From positions 1 to 53,247 of the forward strand of contig JADBWK010000109.1 of NCBI GenBank assembly GCA_020404895.1: a DNA stretch of 53,247 bases, read 5' to 3'. Of the stretch, positions 26,520-35,893 are shown piece after piece. The notes beneath the pieces are model-generated. The model saw nothing but the letters and a program-made list of their open reading frames with translations. It was not told the DNA's origin and searched no databases. Position 1 is the stretch's first letter, and every line of letters begins with the position of its first letter. The position numbers and the translations under genes were made by a program. The stretch is from Pseudanabaena sp. M085S1SP2A07QC. GTDB lineage: Bacteria > Cyanobacteriota > Cyanobacteriia > Pseudanabaenales > Pseudanabaenaceae.

Positions 26520-27689
26520 ATGCAACTGGCAAAAAGACTTCGTAATATTCAGCCTTCCTTAACTCTAGCGATCGACGCAAAAGCTAAGGCGATGAAGGCT
26601 AGTGGAATTGATATTTGTAGCTTTAGTGCTGGCGAACCAGACTTTGATACACCCGACCATATCAAGGCTGCTGCCAAACTCGCACTCGATCAAGGCAAGA
26701 CTCGCTATACAGCCGCCGCAGGTATCCCTGAGCTGAAACAAGCGATCGCCGCTAAGCTCCTGCGCGACAATAACGTAACCTACAAGCCCGAACAAATCAT
26801 CGTCACTAATGGTGGTAAGCACTCGCTGTATAACCTGATGATGGCTATCCTTGACGAAGGGGATGAAGTAATTATTCCTGTGCCGTTTTGGGTGAGCTAT
26901 CCCGAAATGGCAAAGCTTGCTGAGGCGACACCAGTATTTGTGATTACAACTGAAGAAACTGGCTACAAAATCACTCCTGAACAATTAGAAGCAGCCATCA
27001 CACCCAAAACCAAGTTATTTGTTCTCAATTCGCCTTCTAATCCCACAGGCATGGTGTACTCGCCTGCGGAAATTAAGGCTCTAGCCGAAGTCCTAGACCG
27101 ACATCCCCATGTTTATATCGTTTCCGATGAGATTTACGAAAAGATTCTTTACGATGGGGCTACCCATTTAAGTATCGCGGCAGTGAGTCAGTCGATGTAC
27201 GATCGCACTTTGATCAGTAGCGGTTTTGCTAAGGCTTACTCAATGACGGGTTGGCGAGTTGGCTATTTGGCTGGCGCAACCGAAATCATCAAGGCGACTA
27301 CGATGATCCAAGGACATAGCACCTCGAATATTTGCACCTTTGCTCAGTATGGCGCAGTTACAGCCCTCAATGACTCCCAAGACTGTGTCGAAGTGATGCG
27401 CAAAGCTTTTGCAGAACGTCGCGATGTCATGTATGATCTATTGACTGCGATTCGAGGGCTTACCTGTCCCAAGCCTGACGGAGCGTTTTATCTCTTCCCT
27501 AGCATCGAAGCTTTTAACATTCCTTCTCTAGAATTTTGTGACAAATTATTAGAGGATCAGAAAGTTGCTGTCATTCCAGGGATTGCTTTTGGTTTAGACG
27601 ATTGTATTCGTCTCTCCTATGCTACGGATTTAGGCACGATTCGCGAAGGCTGCGATCGCATTCGCCAATTTGTCGAGAAATATTTTTAA
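26520..27689 (+). CDS. aspC: Class I aspartate/prephenate-type aminotransferase
   Basis: This PLP enzyme of fold type I has 389 residues. Visible active-site features are [10 protein letters not shown] (36-45), NSPSNPTG (170-177), SDEIYE with Asp203, and [18 protein letters not shown] with the Schiff-base Lys238. The C-terminal Arg is in DDCIRLSYA. It belongs to the subgroup Ib of bacterial aspartate and aspartate-prephenate aminotransferases; which substrate dominates is not decidable here. The start [18 protein letters not shown] is standard. Its own terminator follows. Confidence 0.92.
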   Translation: MQLAKRLRNIQPSLTLAIDAKAKAMKASGIDICSFSAGEPDFDTPDHIKAAAKLALDQGKTRYTAAAGIPELKQAIAAKLLRDNNVTYKPEQIIVTNGGKHSLYNLMMAILDEGDEVIIPVPFWVSYPEMAKLAEATPVFVITTEETGYKITPEQLEAAITPKTKLFVLNSPSNPTGMVYSPAEIKALAEVLDRHPHVYIVSDEIYEKILYDGATHLSIAAVSQSMYDRTLISSGFAKAYSMTGWRVGYLAGATEIIKATTMIQGHSTSNICTFAQYGAVTALNDSQDCVEVMRKAFAERRDVMYDLLTAIRGLTCPKPDGAFYLFPSIEAFNIPSLEFCDKLLEDQKVAVIPGIAFGLDDCIRLSYATDLGTIREGCDRIRQFVEKYF

Positions 27690-27697
27690 TCTCTAGA

Positions 27698-27737
27698 TCA
27701 ATAGAAAAATCGGCGCATTGCGCCGATTTTTCTATTG
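27698..27737 (+). terminator. aspC terminator
   Basis: CAATAGAAAAATCGGCGCA pairs with TGCGCCGATTTTTCTATTG. The downstream arm ends 10 bp before the start of the next gene, so it may also sit in that gene's leader. Confidence 0.82.
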
Positions 27738-27746
27738 ATAGCTTAT

Positions 27747-28493
27747 ATGAACAAAATCTACTTCGCCATAGCAACCATTGTTATTTTGCTCTGTGGATAT
27801 TTGGGGCTAAATTTTTGGTTGCTGGATAATCGTACTCCCAGCAATAGCATGACTGAATCCCTCGGCTCAGATCCCTACGCATTGAGCACCTACCCCATCA
27901 ATCCCGATCTGTCAAAACGCGATCTAAACAAACCCTTAGTCGTGTTTTTTGGAGACTCCCGTGCGGTGGCTTGGCCAGCGATCGCCAATATTCCCTTTGA
28001 ATTTATCAATCGTGGCATCAATGGACAAACTACTAACCAAGTATTAGGAAGATTATCTGCTCATGTCGCTTCCTTATCACCTCAAATCGTAGTCGTCCAA
28101 GTTGGTGTGAATGACCTGAGGGATTTTGTCGAATTACCAGATAAATCACGAAATATAATCAATAATTGCAAACAAAATATTCAAAAAATTGTTGATAGAT
28201 TAACCCAAGAACTAAAAGCAACCGTCATTCTCACTACGATTTTCCCGACTAGTGAGTTATCTCAATCAGTTCGAGCTTATTGGCCAGAAGAAGCCGATCG
28301 CGCGATTATTGAGATTAATCAATTTATCAAATCACTCAAGAGCGATCGGGTTATTATTCTAGACGCAGCGACACTCCTAGCGGATGAGCGTGGTAAGGTT
28401 CGCCAAATCTATAGTCGAGATATTCTGCATCTCAATAGCCAAGGCTATACAATGCTTAACGATGAGTTATTGAAAATACTCACGAATAAGTAA
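27747..28493 (+). CDS. SGNH/GDSL-family hydrolase, membrane-anchored
   Basis: The ATG at 27747 gives 248 residues; a TTG four codons earlier lies in the terminator arm. An N-terminal hydrophobic segment (FAIATIVILLCGYLGLNFW) acts as a signal anchor, so the domain faces the periplasm. The four SGNH blocks are present: FFGDSRA (Ser), RGINGQT (Gly), VGVNDLRD (Asn) and DILHLNSQG (Asp/His). Family members are esterases, lipases or acyl-thioesterases; the substrate is unknown. Confidence 0.86.
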   Translation: MNKIYFAIATIVILLCGYLGLNFWLLDNRTPSNSMTESLGSDPYALSTYPINPDLSKRDLNKPLVVFFGDSRAVAWPAIANIPFEFINRGINGQTTNQVLGRLSAHVASLSPQIVVVQVGVNDLRDFVELPDKSRNIINNCKQNIQKIVDRLTQELKATVILTTIFPTSELSQSVRAYWPEEADRAIIEINQFIKSLKSDRVIILDAATLLADERGKVRQIYSRDILHLNSQGYTMLNDELLKILTNK

Positions 28494-28496
28494 ACC

Positions 28497-28538
28497 CATA
28501 GGGTTGCGCCCCTGCGGGGCAAAACCCTATGGGTTTAT
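28497..28538. repeat. Hairpin after SGNH hydrolase gene
   Basis: AACCCATAGGGTTGCGCCCC and its complement close around a GC-rich tip just after the stop; probable transcript end. Confidence 0.65.
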
Positions 28539-28543
28539 CTAGT

Positions 28544-28636
28544 TAGGACTTACGCAAAAACGCCCTGAAAGACTCATTTTGCCGTAGGGGCAATTCATGA
28601 ATTGCCCCTACGGCTCGTTCTTTTGTGTAAGTCCTA
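28544..28636. mobile_element. MITE with TAGGACTTACGCAAAA ends
   Basis: Ends TAGGACTTACGCAAAA / TTTTGTGTAAGTCCTA are near-perfect inverted repeats, flanked by CTAGT on both sides (possible 5-bp target duplication). A nested CCGTAGGGGCAATTCATG-type palindrome (28579-28612) fills the middle. A related element is at 29222. Confidence 0.78.
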
Positions 28637-28678
28637 CTAGTTAGAAATATACTTCGCAAAGATTGGAAAGTTAAACGG

Positions 28679-29221
28679 ATGGCAAAATTTTACGATCGCC
28701 TGACGACCGAACTACAGAACTTCATCGAAGCTCAGCATATTTTTTTTGTGGCAAGTGCGCCTAATGATGGACGTGTGAACCTGTCGCCAAAAGGAATGGA
28801 TGCGTTGCGCGTAATTAATGAGTCCGAAATCGCCTATCTTGATCTCACAGGAAGTGGTAACGAAACCGCCGCCCATCTCCTCGAAAATAGCCGAATTACT
28901 GTCATGCTATGTAGTTTCACTGAGAAGCCCTTAATCCTGCGTCTCTATGGTCAAGGCGAACCAATCCGTCCTAGAGATGCGGCATGGCAAGAATATCTAT
29001 CTCTATTTCCTACGATCGCAGGTACTCGCCAAATCGTGCGGGTCAAAGTGGAATCTGTCCAAACATCCTGTGGTTTTGCAGTTCCCTTTTATGAATTTTC
29101 AGGCGATCGCCAAGTATTAAAAGAATGGGCAGAGAAACAAGGTGAAGAAGGTGTCTATAAATATTGGCAAAAAAACAATCAGCAAAGCATTGATGGCTTG
29201 CCCACTAGACTTCTGGAATGA
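28679..29221 (+). CDS. Pyridoxamine 5'-phosphate oxidase-family protein
   Basis: The 180-residue protein has the split beta-barrel FMN-binding pattern of this family: FFVASAPNDGRVNLSPKGMD at the N-terminus, then NETAAHLLENSRITVMLCSF and RLYGQGEPIRP. It is not PdxH itself, which is longer and has other C-terminal blocks. Relatives bind flavin, haem or F420; the substrate is unknown. The stop is directly followed by a MITE. Confidence 0.86.
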   Translation: MAKFYDRLTTELQNFIEAQHIFFVASAPNDGRVNLSPKGMDALRVINESEIAYLDLTGSGNETAAHLLENSRITVMLCSFTEKPLILRLYGQGEPIRPRDAAWQEYLSLFPTIAGTRQIVRVKVESVQTSCGFAVPFYEFSGDRQVLKEWAEKQGEEGVYKYWQKNNQQSIDGLPTRLLE

Positions 29222-29314
29222 TGTGACTTACGCATTTGGTAGATGTGGTGAGGGCTTTGCCCCCGTCACATCTACCCGAAATCCAGTAAATTCGTTAGTC
29301 TTGCGTAAGTCCTA
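29222..29314. mobile_element. MITE with GACTTACGCA ends, copy 2
   Basis: Ends GTGACTTACGCA / TGCGTAAGTCCTA bracket a hairpin (GTAGATGTGGTGAGGGC / GCCCCCGTCACATCTAC). It starts at the preceding stop codon. Confidence 0.76.
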
Positions 29315-29326
29315 ACTTATTCTTTT

Positions 29327-29429
29327 ATACCAATTCACAAAAGTGTGACTACACTTCTGTGAATTAAAAAACAAACCCTGTAAGGGTTTTAAAAACACAA
29401 AATGGCGTAGCCATTTTGTGTTTTGGTAT
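29327..29429. repeat. Composite three-hairpin element, reverse copy
   Basis: Ends ATACCAA / TTGGTAT. The order is TTCACAAAAGTGT hairpin, AAACCCTGTAAGGGTTT, AAACACAAAATGGCGTAG palindrome: the inverse of 25004-25112. It reaches the stop codon of the next (minus-strand) gene. Confidence 0.82.
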
Positions 29430-29749
29430 TATCTCCATTTCTCTTGATTCTGCAAGATAAACTCTTCTATGGCTTCTTTTGCTTCCAAAAGACTTGCGCC
29501 AGTTTCTCCTCTATAGAGTTTTATGGCTTCTATCTTGCGATAGGGATCTAGTGCAAGCTGTTTAACTTGATCTGAGATTAGAGATGGAACTTCAATCTCC
29601 ATCCGATTTAATAGCAAGCTTAGAGAAAGATGCATACGCTTTATCTTTTGCTCAAGCTTTTTAATACTTGATTGAAGGCTAAGGATAACCCAAATAATAA
29701 TGATGAAGAGAGCAGAAACATAAATAAATCCATCTGTAGCGGACACCAT
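29429..29749 (-). CDS. Membrane-anchored protein with L7/L12-like C-terminal domain
   Basis: The 106-residue protein has one N-terminal transmembrane helix (FIYVSALFIIIIWVILSL), a coiled segment, and a C-terminus (RKIEAIKLYRGETGASLLEAKEAIEEFI) that follows the ribosomal L7/L12 C-terminal pattern KIxxIKxxRxxTGxxLxEAK. Small membrane proteins with this domain occur in several bacteria; their function is unknown. It lies downstream of tolC in the same direction. Confidence 0.7.
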   Translation of the reverse strand: MVSATDGFIYVSALFIIIIWVILSLQSSIKKLEQKIKRMHLSLSLLLNRMEIEVPSLISDQVKQLALDPYRKIEAIKLYRGETGASLLEAKEAIEEFILQNQEKWR

Positions 29750-29781
29750 AGTTAATCCTTAGTTTTGTCTTGTACTTTAAA

Positions 29782-29838
29782 TATACCAAGACCAAAATGG
29801 GAGGACACTTTGCGTCCTCCCATTTTGGCTTTGGTATA
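29782..29838 (-). terminator. Palindrome after tolC (TATACCAA ends)
   Basis: ATACCAAGACCAAAATGGGA / TCCCATTTTGGCTTTGGTAT form a long stem tipped with ACTTTGCG. It shares the ATACCAA ends of the composite family and begins at the tolC stop, so it may act as terminator. Confidence 0.68.
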
Positions 29839-29839
29839 T

Positions 29840-31546
29840 TTATAAACCACTTACAGCTCGTTCAAGATTAGCTCGGGACTGGTTGTACCCAATGATTGCC
29901 TGTACACGATTAACATCAGCACGAGTTAAATCAGACTCAGCCGTAATTACCTCAAGCTGAGTTCCAACACCTGCATCAAGCCGTAGACGAGCCAAACGCA
30001 AGGCTTCTTGAGCTTGTTCGACAGCTTTAGTAGCCGTGTCAATTTGCTTAAGGCGCGATTGCTGATTGATATATGACTCTTCCACATCATAACGAGCTTG
30101 ACGAGCATCTTGCTCAAAGCGAGCTTCCGCGATCGCTTGATCGGCTTTAAATTGATTTACTTGTGCGTCGGCTCTACCTCCATCAAAGAGGTTCCAATTT
30201 AGAGTTGCCCCAATTTGATAACCAACACCGATACCGCCGCCACTGGTAAATTCAGAAGCAGTATTAAAGTTCCCAAACAAATTAATTTGAGGTCCTATTC
30301 TTGCTAGAGAATTATTAGCGCGATCGCGAGCAACTTCACGCTCTAATTTGCGAATATCTAGCTCGGCACGATTGCGTACAGCTAATATAATGGTTTCTTC
30401 AACTGGCAATTTCCATTCAGGTACGGGTGCGATTTTATCCGCCGCCGTGATTTCGACAATGGAAGGATAATTTAGCTGTCGAGATAACTCACGTCTTGCC
30501 ACCAATTGCGCTGCCTCTGCATTGAGCAAATCTTGCTTAGAATTAGCAAGCTGAACTTCAGATTGCAACACATCAAACTTTGTGCCAACGCCTGCTCTTT
30601 CTCTAGCCTTGGTATCTTTTAAGCTTCTTTCTGAATTTTCAACAGCTTTGCGTTGAATGCGAATTGTTTCGTCAGCATTCTGTAAGTTGTAATAGGCTGT
30701 GACGATGCCCAAACGAATATTTTGCCTGATACGACTGAGATCGGCTTCAGCGATGCGGAGGTTGTTTTCGGCGATCCGAACCGTAGACTCCTTAGAGCCT
30801 GAGTCAAATATGTTGTAATCAATGCCAATCGTGGCATTTAGTGGATTATTAGTTGTTTTACCTGATGGGATATTGTTATTTATGCTGTTTAAGCGTATTT
30901 GAGCCGAGTCAGTGTAGTTGTACTGTACCGTCCCTGTAACAGTAGGCGATCGCCCTGCTTCGGATTCTTGCAATACAGCACGAGCGCGATTGATCGCAAT
31001 TCTGGCGAGAATTGCATCTGAGTTAGTTTTTTCAACTAGTTCAAGAATTTCGGCTAGGGTGACTGGCTTAGTGATATCTAATCTAACTTGGCTGGGTGTC
31101 GTTGGGACAACTAGTGTCTGTGCGGGATCAAGTTGACCTGAGGTAGAGGCTGCGGCGCTAGGAATTACTCTGGCAGGTTCAGTAGAAGAGCTGACTTTTT
31201 CAGGTTGCGATCGCTGACTGTCCAGAAGGATAGTAGTTTCTAAGGCAGGCAATTTAGATGATTCTGAAACATCGGCTTTCGGTAAAGCCGCAATCACTAC
31301 CTGAATGTCTTGGAGAATAGGTTGCTGATTACTAACTAACTCAGGTTTGGGTTTGAGTGGCTGCACCTTTTTTGGGGTAGTTACTTCATCAATTAATGAA
31401 GTAGCTTTTATCGAACTGTCAGGCTCTAGGACAACCTTTGTATAAGGTTTTAGAGGCATGGTAAATTCTTGAGCATTGGCTGTCCAAGCTGGAATCAGAA
31501 GCGATAAACTCGCACCAAGCGTCAACCAACTGGAGTAAATTCGCAT
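29840..31546 (-). CDS. tolC: TolC-family outer-membrane efflux protein
   Basis: TolC-type proteins form the trimeric outer-membrane channel of tripartite exporters. The 568-residue precursor has a signal peptide (LGASLSLLIPAWTANAQ) and a long proline/serine-rich region of ~120 residues typical of cyanobacterial homologues. Two OEP repeats follow: ITKPVTLAEILELVEKTNSD starts the first, and heptad coiled coils (RARAVLQESEAGRSPTV, GVGTKFDVLQSEVQLANSKQDL) follow. The second repeat has DAGVGTQLEVITAESDLTRA. No ABC or RND partner is adjacent. It is divergent from pepA. Confidence 0.92.
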   Translation of the reverse strand: MRIYSSWLTLGASLSLLIPAWTANAQEFTMPLKPYTKVVLEPDSSIKATSLIDEVTTPKKVQPLKPKPELVSNQQPILQDIQVVIAALPKADVSESSKLPALETTILLDSQRSQPEKVSSSTEPARVIPSAAASTSGQLDPAQTLVVPTTPSQVRLDITKPVTLAEILELVEKTNSDAILARIAINRARAVLQESEAGRSPTVTGTVQYNYTDSAQIRLNSINNNIPSGKTTNNPLNATIGIDYNIFDSGSKESTVRIAENNLRIAEADLSRIRQNIRLGIVTAYYNLQNADETIRIQRKAVENSERSLKDTKARERAGVGTKFDVLQSEVQLANSKQDLLNAEAAQLVARRELSRQLNYPSIVEITAADKIAPVPEWKLPVEETIILAVRNRAELDIRKLEREVARDRANNSLARIGPQINLFGNFNTASEFTSGGGIGVGYQIGATLNWNLFDGGRADAQVNQFKADQAIAEARFEQDARQARYDVEESYINQQSRLKQIDTATKAVEQAQEALRLARLRLDAGVGTQLEVITAESDLTRADVNRVQAIIGYNQSRANLERAVSGL

Positions 31547-31732
31547 AATTCAGACCGTCTCTTATTCGTCTTTAAAATAGCAGCTAACATACCTTATTGT
31601 GGTCATCTTCGGATAGCTCACATGTAACAATCATCATGCTATCGGGTCAAAATGAAGAGGAAGCGCTGTATGTTTGCCTTACAGATTGTAGTACAAACCT
31701 AGAAATTTGGTAGGGTGCTTTGCCCTGATTTC

Positions 31733-31848
31733 TATAGCTTTTAATATTTATGCTAGGACAAATCAAAACCCCAAATAAAAATTGAGGCGCAAAGCGCCTC
31801 AATTTTTATTTGGGGTTTTATATCCTAAGCAAACCTTTTACGTCTATA
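31733..31848. mobile_element. Hairpin MITE (family A, diverged copy 3)
   Basis: Diverged ends (TATAG...CTATA) but strongly conserved AGGACAAATCAAAACCCC and GGGGTTTTATATCCTAAGC. The central arms AATAAAAATTGAGGCGC / GCGCCTCAATTTTTATT have tip AAA, unlike copies 1 and 2. It lies in the 385-bp gap between tolC and pepA, which otherwise holds only promoters. Confidence 0.82.
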
Positions 31849-31931
31849 AAACCACCTTTTTTCGTATTCGTCTAACTGGCGTTAATATTAAAGTGTAACG
31901 TCGCGACAAAATTTACAGACTGTATCCAAAA

Positions 31932-33461
31932 ATGAATATTTTTCCCTCAGTAACTGCTCCGCAGGCTTGGCATGGTGATGCTCTTGCGATCGCTGTTTTT
32001 GCTAGTCCAAAATCTAGCAATGAGCAATCAGAAAATCCAGCCAAGCCAACTCTACAACTATCTCAATCACTGAAAAACTTAGATATTCAGGTTTTAGCTT
32101 GTACTTTGACTGATTTAATTACTGAGTCAGAATTTACGGGGGAAATTGGCGCATCTGTTGGTGGGCGTGTCGGGATTGACTATGCGATCCGTAAAGTGAT
32201 TTTGATCGGCATGGGCGATCCCGCTAAGGCTAATACTGATGTTTGGCGTAAAGCTGCTGCATCGGCGGTGAAATGGGCTAATAAGGAGAAGGTGAAAAAG
32301 CTGGCACTTTCTTTTCCTACCTATAACCAAGATGTGAATTTGACGGCTCAAGCGATCGCAGAGGGTGTATTGCTTGCAGCCCATCAAGACAAACGCTTTA
32401 AATCCAAAAATGCCAATCCGCAATTCCTCGATCAAGTGGAGGTTTTAGAAACTGATCCTGAATTAGCAAATCCTGCGATCGCTAAGGCGCAGCAGATTGT
32501 TGATGGTGTAATTTTGGCGAGAGAGTTAGTATCTGCGCCAGCAAATATTGTTACCCCGATTACATTGGCAGAAACTGCGGTAGCGATCGCTTCTGAATCT
32601 GAGCATTTCACTGCTAAAATCCTTGAACAAGCTGAATGCGAAGCTATGGGCATGGGTGCATTTCTCGGTGTGGCAAGAGCCTCAGATATTCCGCCTAAGT
32701 TCATTCATCTCACCTACAGCAACGGTACGCCGAAGCGCAAATTGGCGATCGTGGGCAAAGGCTTGACCTTTGACTCTGGTGGTTTGAATCTAAAAACTGG
32801 TGTGGGTAGTAGCATCGAACTAATGAAAACTGACATGGGCGGCTCGGCGGCGGCCCTGGGCGCAGCTAAGGTGATCGCGCAGCTACAACCTACCGACATC
32901 GAAGTACATTTCATCGTCGCTACTTGCGAAAACATGGTCAATGGCAGTGCGATGCGTCCAGGGGATATCCTTACGGCTTCTAATGGCAAAACCATTGAGG
33001 TGAATAATACTGATGCTGAAGGTCGCTTGACCCTTGCGGATGCGCTGGTCTATGCCGATAAGTTGGGTGTCGATGCGATCGTCGATCTGGCGACGCTGAC
33101 AGGTGCTTGTGTGGTCGCCTTGGGCGAGGATATTGGAGGGATGTGGTCGATTGATGATGATTTTGCCGAGGCGATCGCTAAAGCCGCAAAAGATGCTGGT
33201 GAAAAATTCTGGCGGATGCCCCTTGAAGATCCCTATTTCGATCAATTGAAGTCTGTGGTTGCCGATTTCAAAAATACGGGTTCGCGTGCGGGTGGTGCGA
33301 TTACGGGTGCTTTATTTTTGAAGCAATTTGTGGAAAAGACTAAGGCGTGGGCGCACCTTGATGTGGCGGGACCAGTCTGGACTGAGCGCGAGTCTGGCTA
33401 TAACAATGCTGGTGGCACTGGTTTTGCGGTGCGTACTTTGGTGAATTTAATTATCAATTAA
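31932..33461 (+). CDS. pepA: Leucyl (cytosol) aminopeptidase
   Basis: PepA is a hexameric M17 zinc/manganese aminopeptidase acting in peptide turnover. The 509-residue protein has the metal-binding block KGLTFDSGG (276-284) and the family signature NTDAEGRL (359-366), with the active-site Lys in the first and Arg in the second. The C-terminal catalytic domain follows an N-terminal macro-like domain. It overlaps the end of the convergent DUF433 gene by 8 bp. Confidence 0.95.
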   Translation: MNIFPSVTAPQAWHGDALAIAVFASPKSSNEQSENPAKPTLQLSQSLKNLDIQVLACTLTDLITESEFTGEIGASVGGRVGIDYAIRKVILIGMGDPAKANTDVWRKAAASAVKWANKEKVKKLALSFPTYNQDVNLTAQAIAEGVLLAAHQDKRFKSKNANPQFLDQVEVLETDPELANPAIAKAQQIVDGVILARELVSAPANIVTPITLAETAVAIASESEHFTAKILEQAECEAMGMGAFLGVARASDIPPKFIHLTYSNGTPKRKLAIVGKGLTFDSGGLNLKTGVGSSIELMKTDMGGSAAALGAAKVIAQLQPTDIEVHFIVATCENMVNGSAMRPGDILTASNGKTIEVNNTDAEGRLTLADALVYADKLGVDAIVDLATLTGACVVALGEDIGGMWSIDDDFAEAIAKAAKDAGEKFWRMPLEDPYFDQLKSVVADFKNTGSRAGGAITGALFLKQFVEKTKAWAHLDVAGPVWTERESGYNNAGGTGFAVRTLVNLIIN

Positions 33462-33792
33462 TTAGATATTGCGATCGCAGCAAATATTCATTGAGATGCG
33501 ATCGCAATCTTGCGATTACTTCTGAATGTTCTTTCTTTAGCCATTCTTGATAGTGCTGTTCTTGTGACTGCTCTAAGCGGAAAATATATTCATCAATTTG
33601 AACTCGATTACCCCAGTAATAGGTAATTGCGGCATAGATTTTTTCTAGATTCAAGTTTGGCAATTCTTCTAAAATTTCTTCGGGACTATAGCCGCTTAAA
33701 TAGTATTTGATGACATCTTGGATGCCAATACGATGACCTTTGATGCGGATGTCATCTGGGCTTAGAAAATCGAAATAGTCTTCTAAAAGCAT
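33454..33792 (-). CDS. DUF433-family protein
   Basis: The ATG at 33792 gives 112 residues; a GTG four codons upstream is possible. It has the DUF433 helix block ([26 protein letters not shown]) and [17 protein letters not shown] charged C-terminal extension of ~35 residues follows. DUF433 proteins are usually antitoxins, but no DUF5615 partner is seen next to it. Its 3' end overlaps pepA by 8 bp. Confidence 0.8.
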   Translation of the reverse strand: MLLEDYFDFLSPDDIRIKGHRIGIQDVIKYYLSGYSPEEILEELPNLNLEKIYAAITYYWGNRVQIDEYIFRLEQSQEQHYQEWLKKEHSEVIARLRSHLNEYLLRSQYLIN

Positions 33793-34040
33793 AGTTATTA
33801 ACACTTCTATGTGAATGATATTTTAGTTCAGTCGTGGTATTGCCTTAAAAATTTATGACCAAGATTTTTTGTGAAACTCCTATTCAAGACTGCTATAGTA
33901 GTTACAGAAAAATTTTAAAAAGTGAATTCATAATTTTTTATCTCATTAGACTTTTTGCCTACTCTGAATTACAAAGTGAGGAAATGGGTATATGAAATAT
34001 ACAACGAAGAAAATAGAAATTCGCAAAGAGCTTAAGATTC

Positions 34041-34349
34041 GTGGGCAGAGTTGTAGCTATTCAAGTACTTTTTGCGTTCGATCTCCAATACAAAAACAAT
34101 CGGGCTAGACAGCTAATAGCAGATGCATGGATGATTAGAGCTTTGTTGGAGAACAAAGTTGATGATCTGGTTATGTTGTTAGAAAAAAGTGAAGATAATA
34201 AATCGTCAACTTATTTTATAAATGTGTTGGAATCTGCTGGCTGGACAGTTTTACCTTGGGATTTTGCCAAAAAGCAACCTCTCTTTATGGAGTTTATTTT
34301 GGAAGAAAGAGAAGTTTTTTACGAGCGAATTGCAAAAGTTTATGCCTGA
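34041..34349 (+). CDS. Unrecognised protein, possibly broken at 5' end
   Basis: The frame starts at a GTG (34041) and gives 102 residues (RQLIADAWMIRALLENKVDDLVMLLEKSEDN, cut here at unknown family). A short ATG frame just upstream (33992; MKYTTKKIEIRKELK) reads into it with a one-base shift, so the true N-terminus may be frameshifted. The stop overlaps the next ATG (ATGCCTGA), so the two form a coupled pair. No homology recognised. Confidence 0.5.
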   Translation: MGRVVAIQVLFAFDLQYKNNRARQLIADAWMIRALLENKVDDLVMLLEKSEDNKSSTYFINVLESAGWTVLPWDFAKKQPLFMEFILEEREVFYERIAKVYA

Positions 34350-34611
34350 AAACTTGCAAGAAGAGATGCAATTCCTCCAAAGTGTTGTAAATCAAGCAAA
34401 AGAGTTGGATGAATCAGTTTACCGCGAGCTAAAAAGATCACAAGCACTTTTAGAATATGGTTTTTATACTGAAGCTTCTCTAAGACTTGGTAGAGCAGTT
34501 GAAGCAAGTATTTACAGTACGGCTAGACTGCTAGGAATGTCTGTGTCGGCTGTAGGTGTGAAGCAAATTGGAAGCATAGCAAATAGACTCAACGGAGTAC
34601 AAATATCGTAG
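34341..34611 (+). CDS. Unrecognised protein, likely truncated by ISAs1
   Basis: The ATG at 34341 overlaps the previous stop. The 89-residue product is helical (NLQEEMQFLQSVVNQAKEL, LEYGFYTEASLRLGRAVEA). It ends 8 bp before the ISAs1 left end. On the other side of the IS, an open frame from 35894 (FVLDRKSHLEPTLIRMLGE) without a start looks like downstream coding sequence of the same locus. The segment ASLRLGRAVEASIYSTARLL recalls HEPN-like or DUF4145-type helices, but I cannot assign it. Confidence 0.5.
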
Positions 34612-34618
34612 AAGTTCT

Positions 34619-35893
34619 AGGGCAACCGCACACGTTCATGAATAAATAACGAAACAAAGAAGGCAAAGTAAAATGACCAATATAAATTAAAAGCAAAAAA
34701 GTGCCATGTCTTCTACAATCAGCCCAGTCGCATTAATTGAGACACATTTTGGCAACTTGCGAGACCCAGAGCAGCACATAGTATCGAACATAAGCTATTA
34801 GACATATTGGTAATCAGCATATGTGGAACAATAAGCGGAGCAAATGATTTTACAGCAATAGCAGAATATGGAAAATCCAAGGAAAAATGGTTAAAGACAT
34901 TTTTAGAATTAGAAAATGGAATACCATCAGCAGATACATTTGAGAGAATATTTGCTCGACTGAACCCATCAGAACTGCAAAAATGTTTTATAGGATGGAT
35001 GGAAGCAGTCCATAAAACAACAGACGGAGAATTGATTAATATTGATGGCAAAACGTTGAGAGGAGCAAAGGAAGCAGGCAACTCCCGTAGCCTAATTCAT
35101 ATGGTGAGTGTTTGGTCGGCAACGCAGCATTTGGTTCTGGGACAGAAAAAAGTTAGTGAGAAATCAAATGAAATAACCGCTATCCCACCATTGCTAGAAA
35201 TGTTGGCAATTCGAGGTTGTTTGGTCAGCATAGACGCAATGGGATGTCAGACCGAAATCGCCACAACAATCATTGAACAAGGTGCAGATTATGTATTAGC
35301 GCTAAAAGGAAATCAAGGTAACCTCCATGATGATGTAAGTCAATTATTCAGCTCTGCTCGCGCACAGAAATTCCATAATATCGAACATCAATTCCATTCA
35401 ACAGTAGAAAAAGGGCATGGGCGCATTGAGAAGAGATCCTATTGGACTATGAGTAATACAGAATTTCTCATTGGCGCAGAGAAATGGACAGGGTTAAAAA
35501 GTATTGGCATGGTTGAATCAGAACGTAGTGTCAATGGCGTAGTTTCTATCCAACAGCGATATTATATTCTGAGTATTGAGAGTGATGTTCACAGGTTCTC
35601 TCAATCTATTAGAAGTCATTGGAGTATTGAAAATCAACTACATTGGATTCTTGATGTTGCTTTTGATGAAGATGCTTCTCAATGTTGTCGAGGCTATACT
35701 GCTGAAAACTTAGCTGTTATTCGTCATGTTGGCTTAAATTTACTTTCCTGTGACAAAAAAACTAAGGTCGGAGTCAAGACTAAACGACTTAAAGCTGGCT
35801 GGGATGACAACTATCTCAAGGATATACTTAACGCCTTAAACATAGTCTCACCTTAGCCTTCATTATTTATTCATAAACGTGTGCGGTTACCCT
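34619..35893 (+). mobile_element. ISAs1-family insertion sequence
   Basis: The left end AGGGCAACCGCACACGTTCA and right end CGTGTGCGGTTACCCT are inverted repeats extended by ATGAATAAATAA / TTATTTATTCAT. The size of 1275 bp fits the family. I see no matching target duplication, which may mean a later rearrangement. Confidence 0.88.
34706..35856 (+). pseudogene. ISAs1-family transposase, N-terminal frameshift
   Basis: The ATG at 34706 reads MSSTISPVALIETHFGNLRD, then a one-base deletion near 34766 ends the frame at 34798. The rest continues in another frame from RAAHSIEHKLLDILVISICG to the end. The body has the family's DDE features: INIDGKTLRGAKE, VSIDAMGCQTEIA, GADYVLALKGNQ, and the late HWSIENQLHWILDVAFDED. 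A 349-residue product could start internally, but would lack the N-terminal DNA-binding part. Confidence 0.86.
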
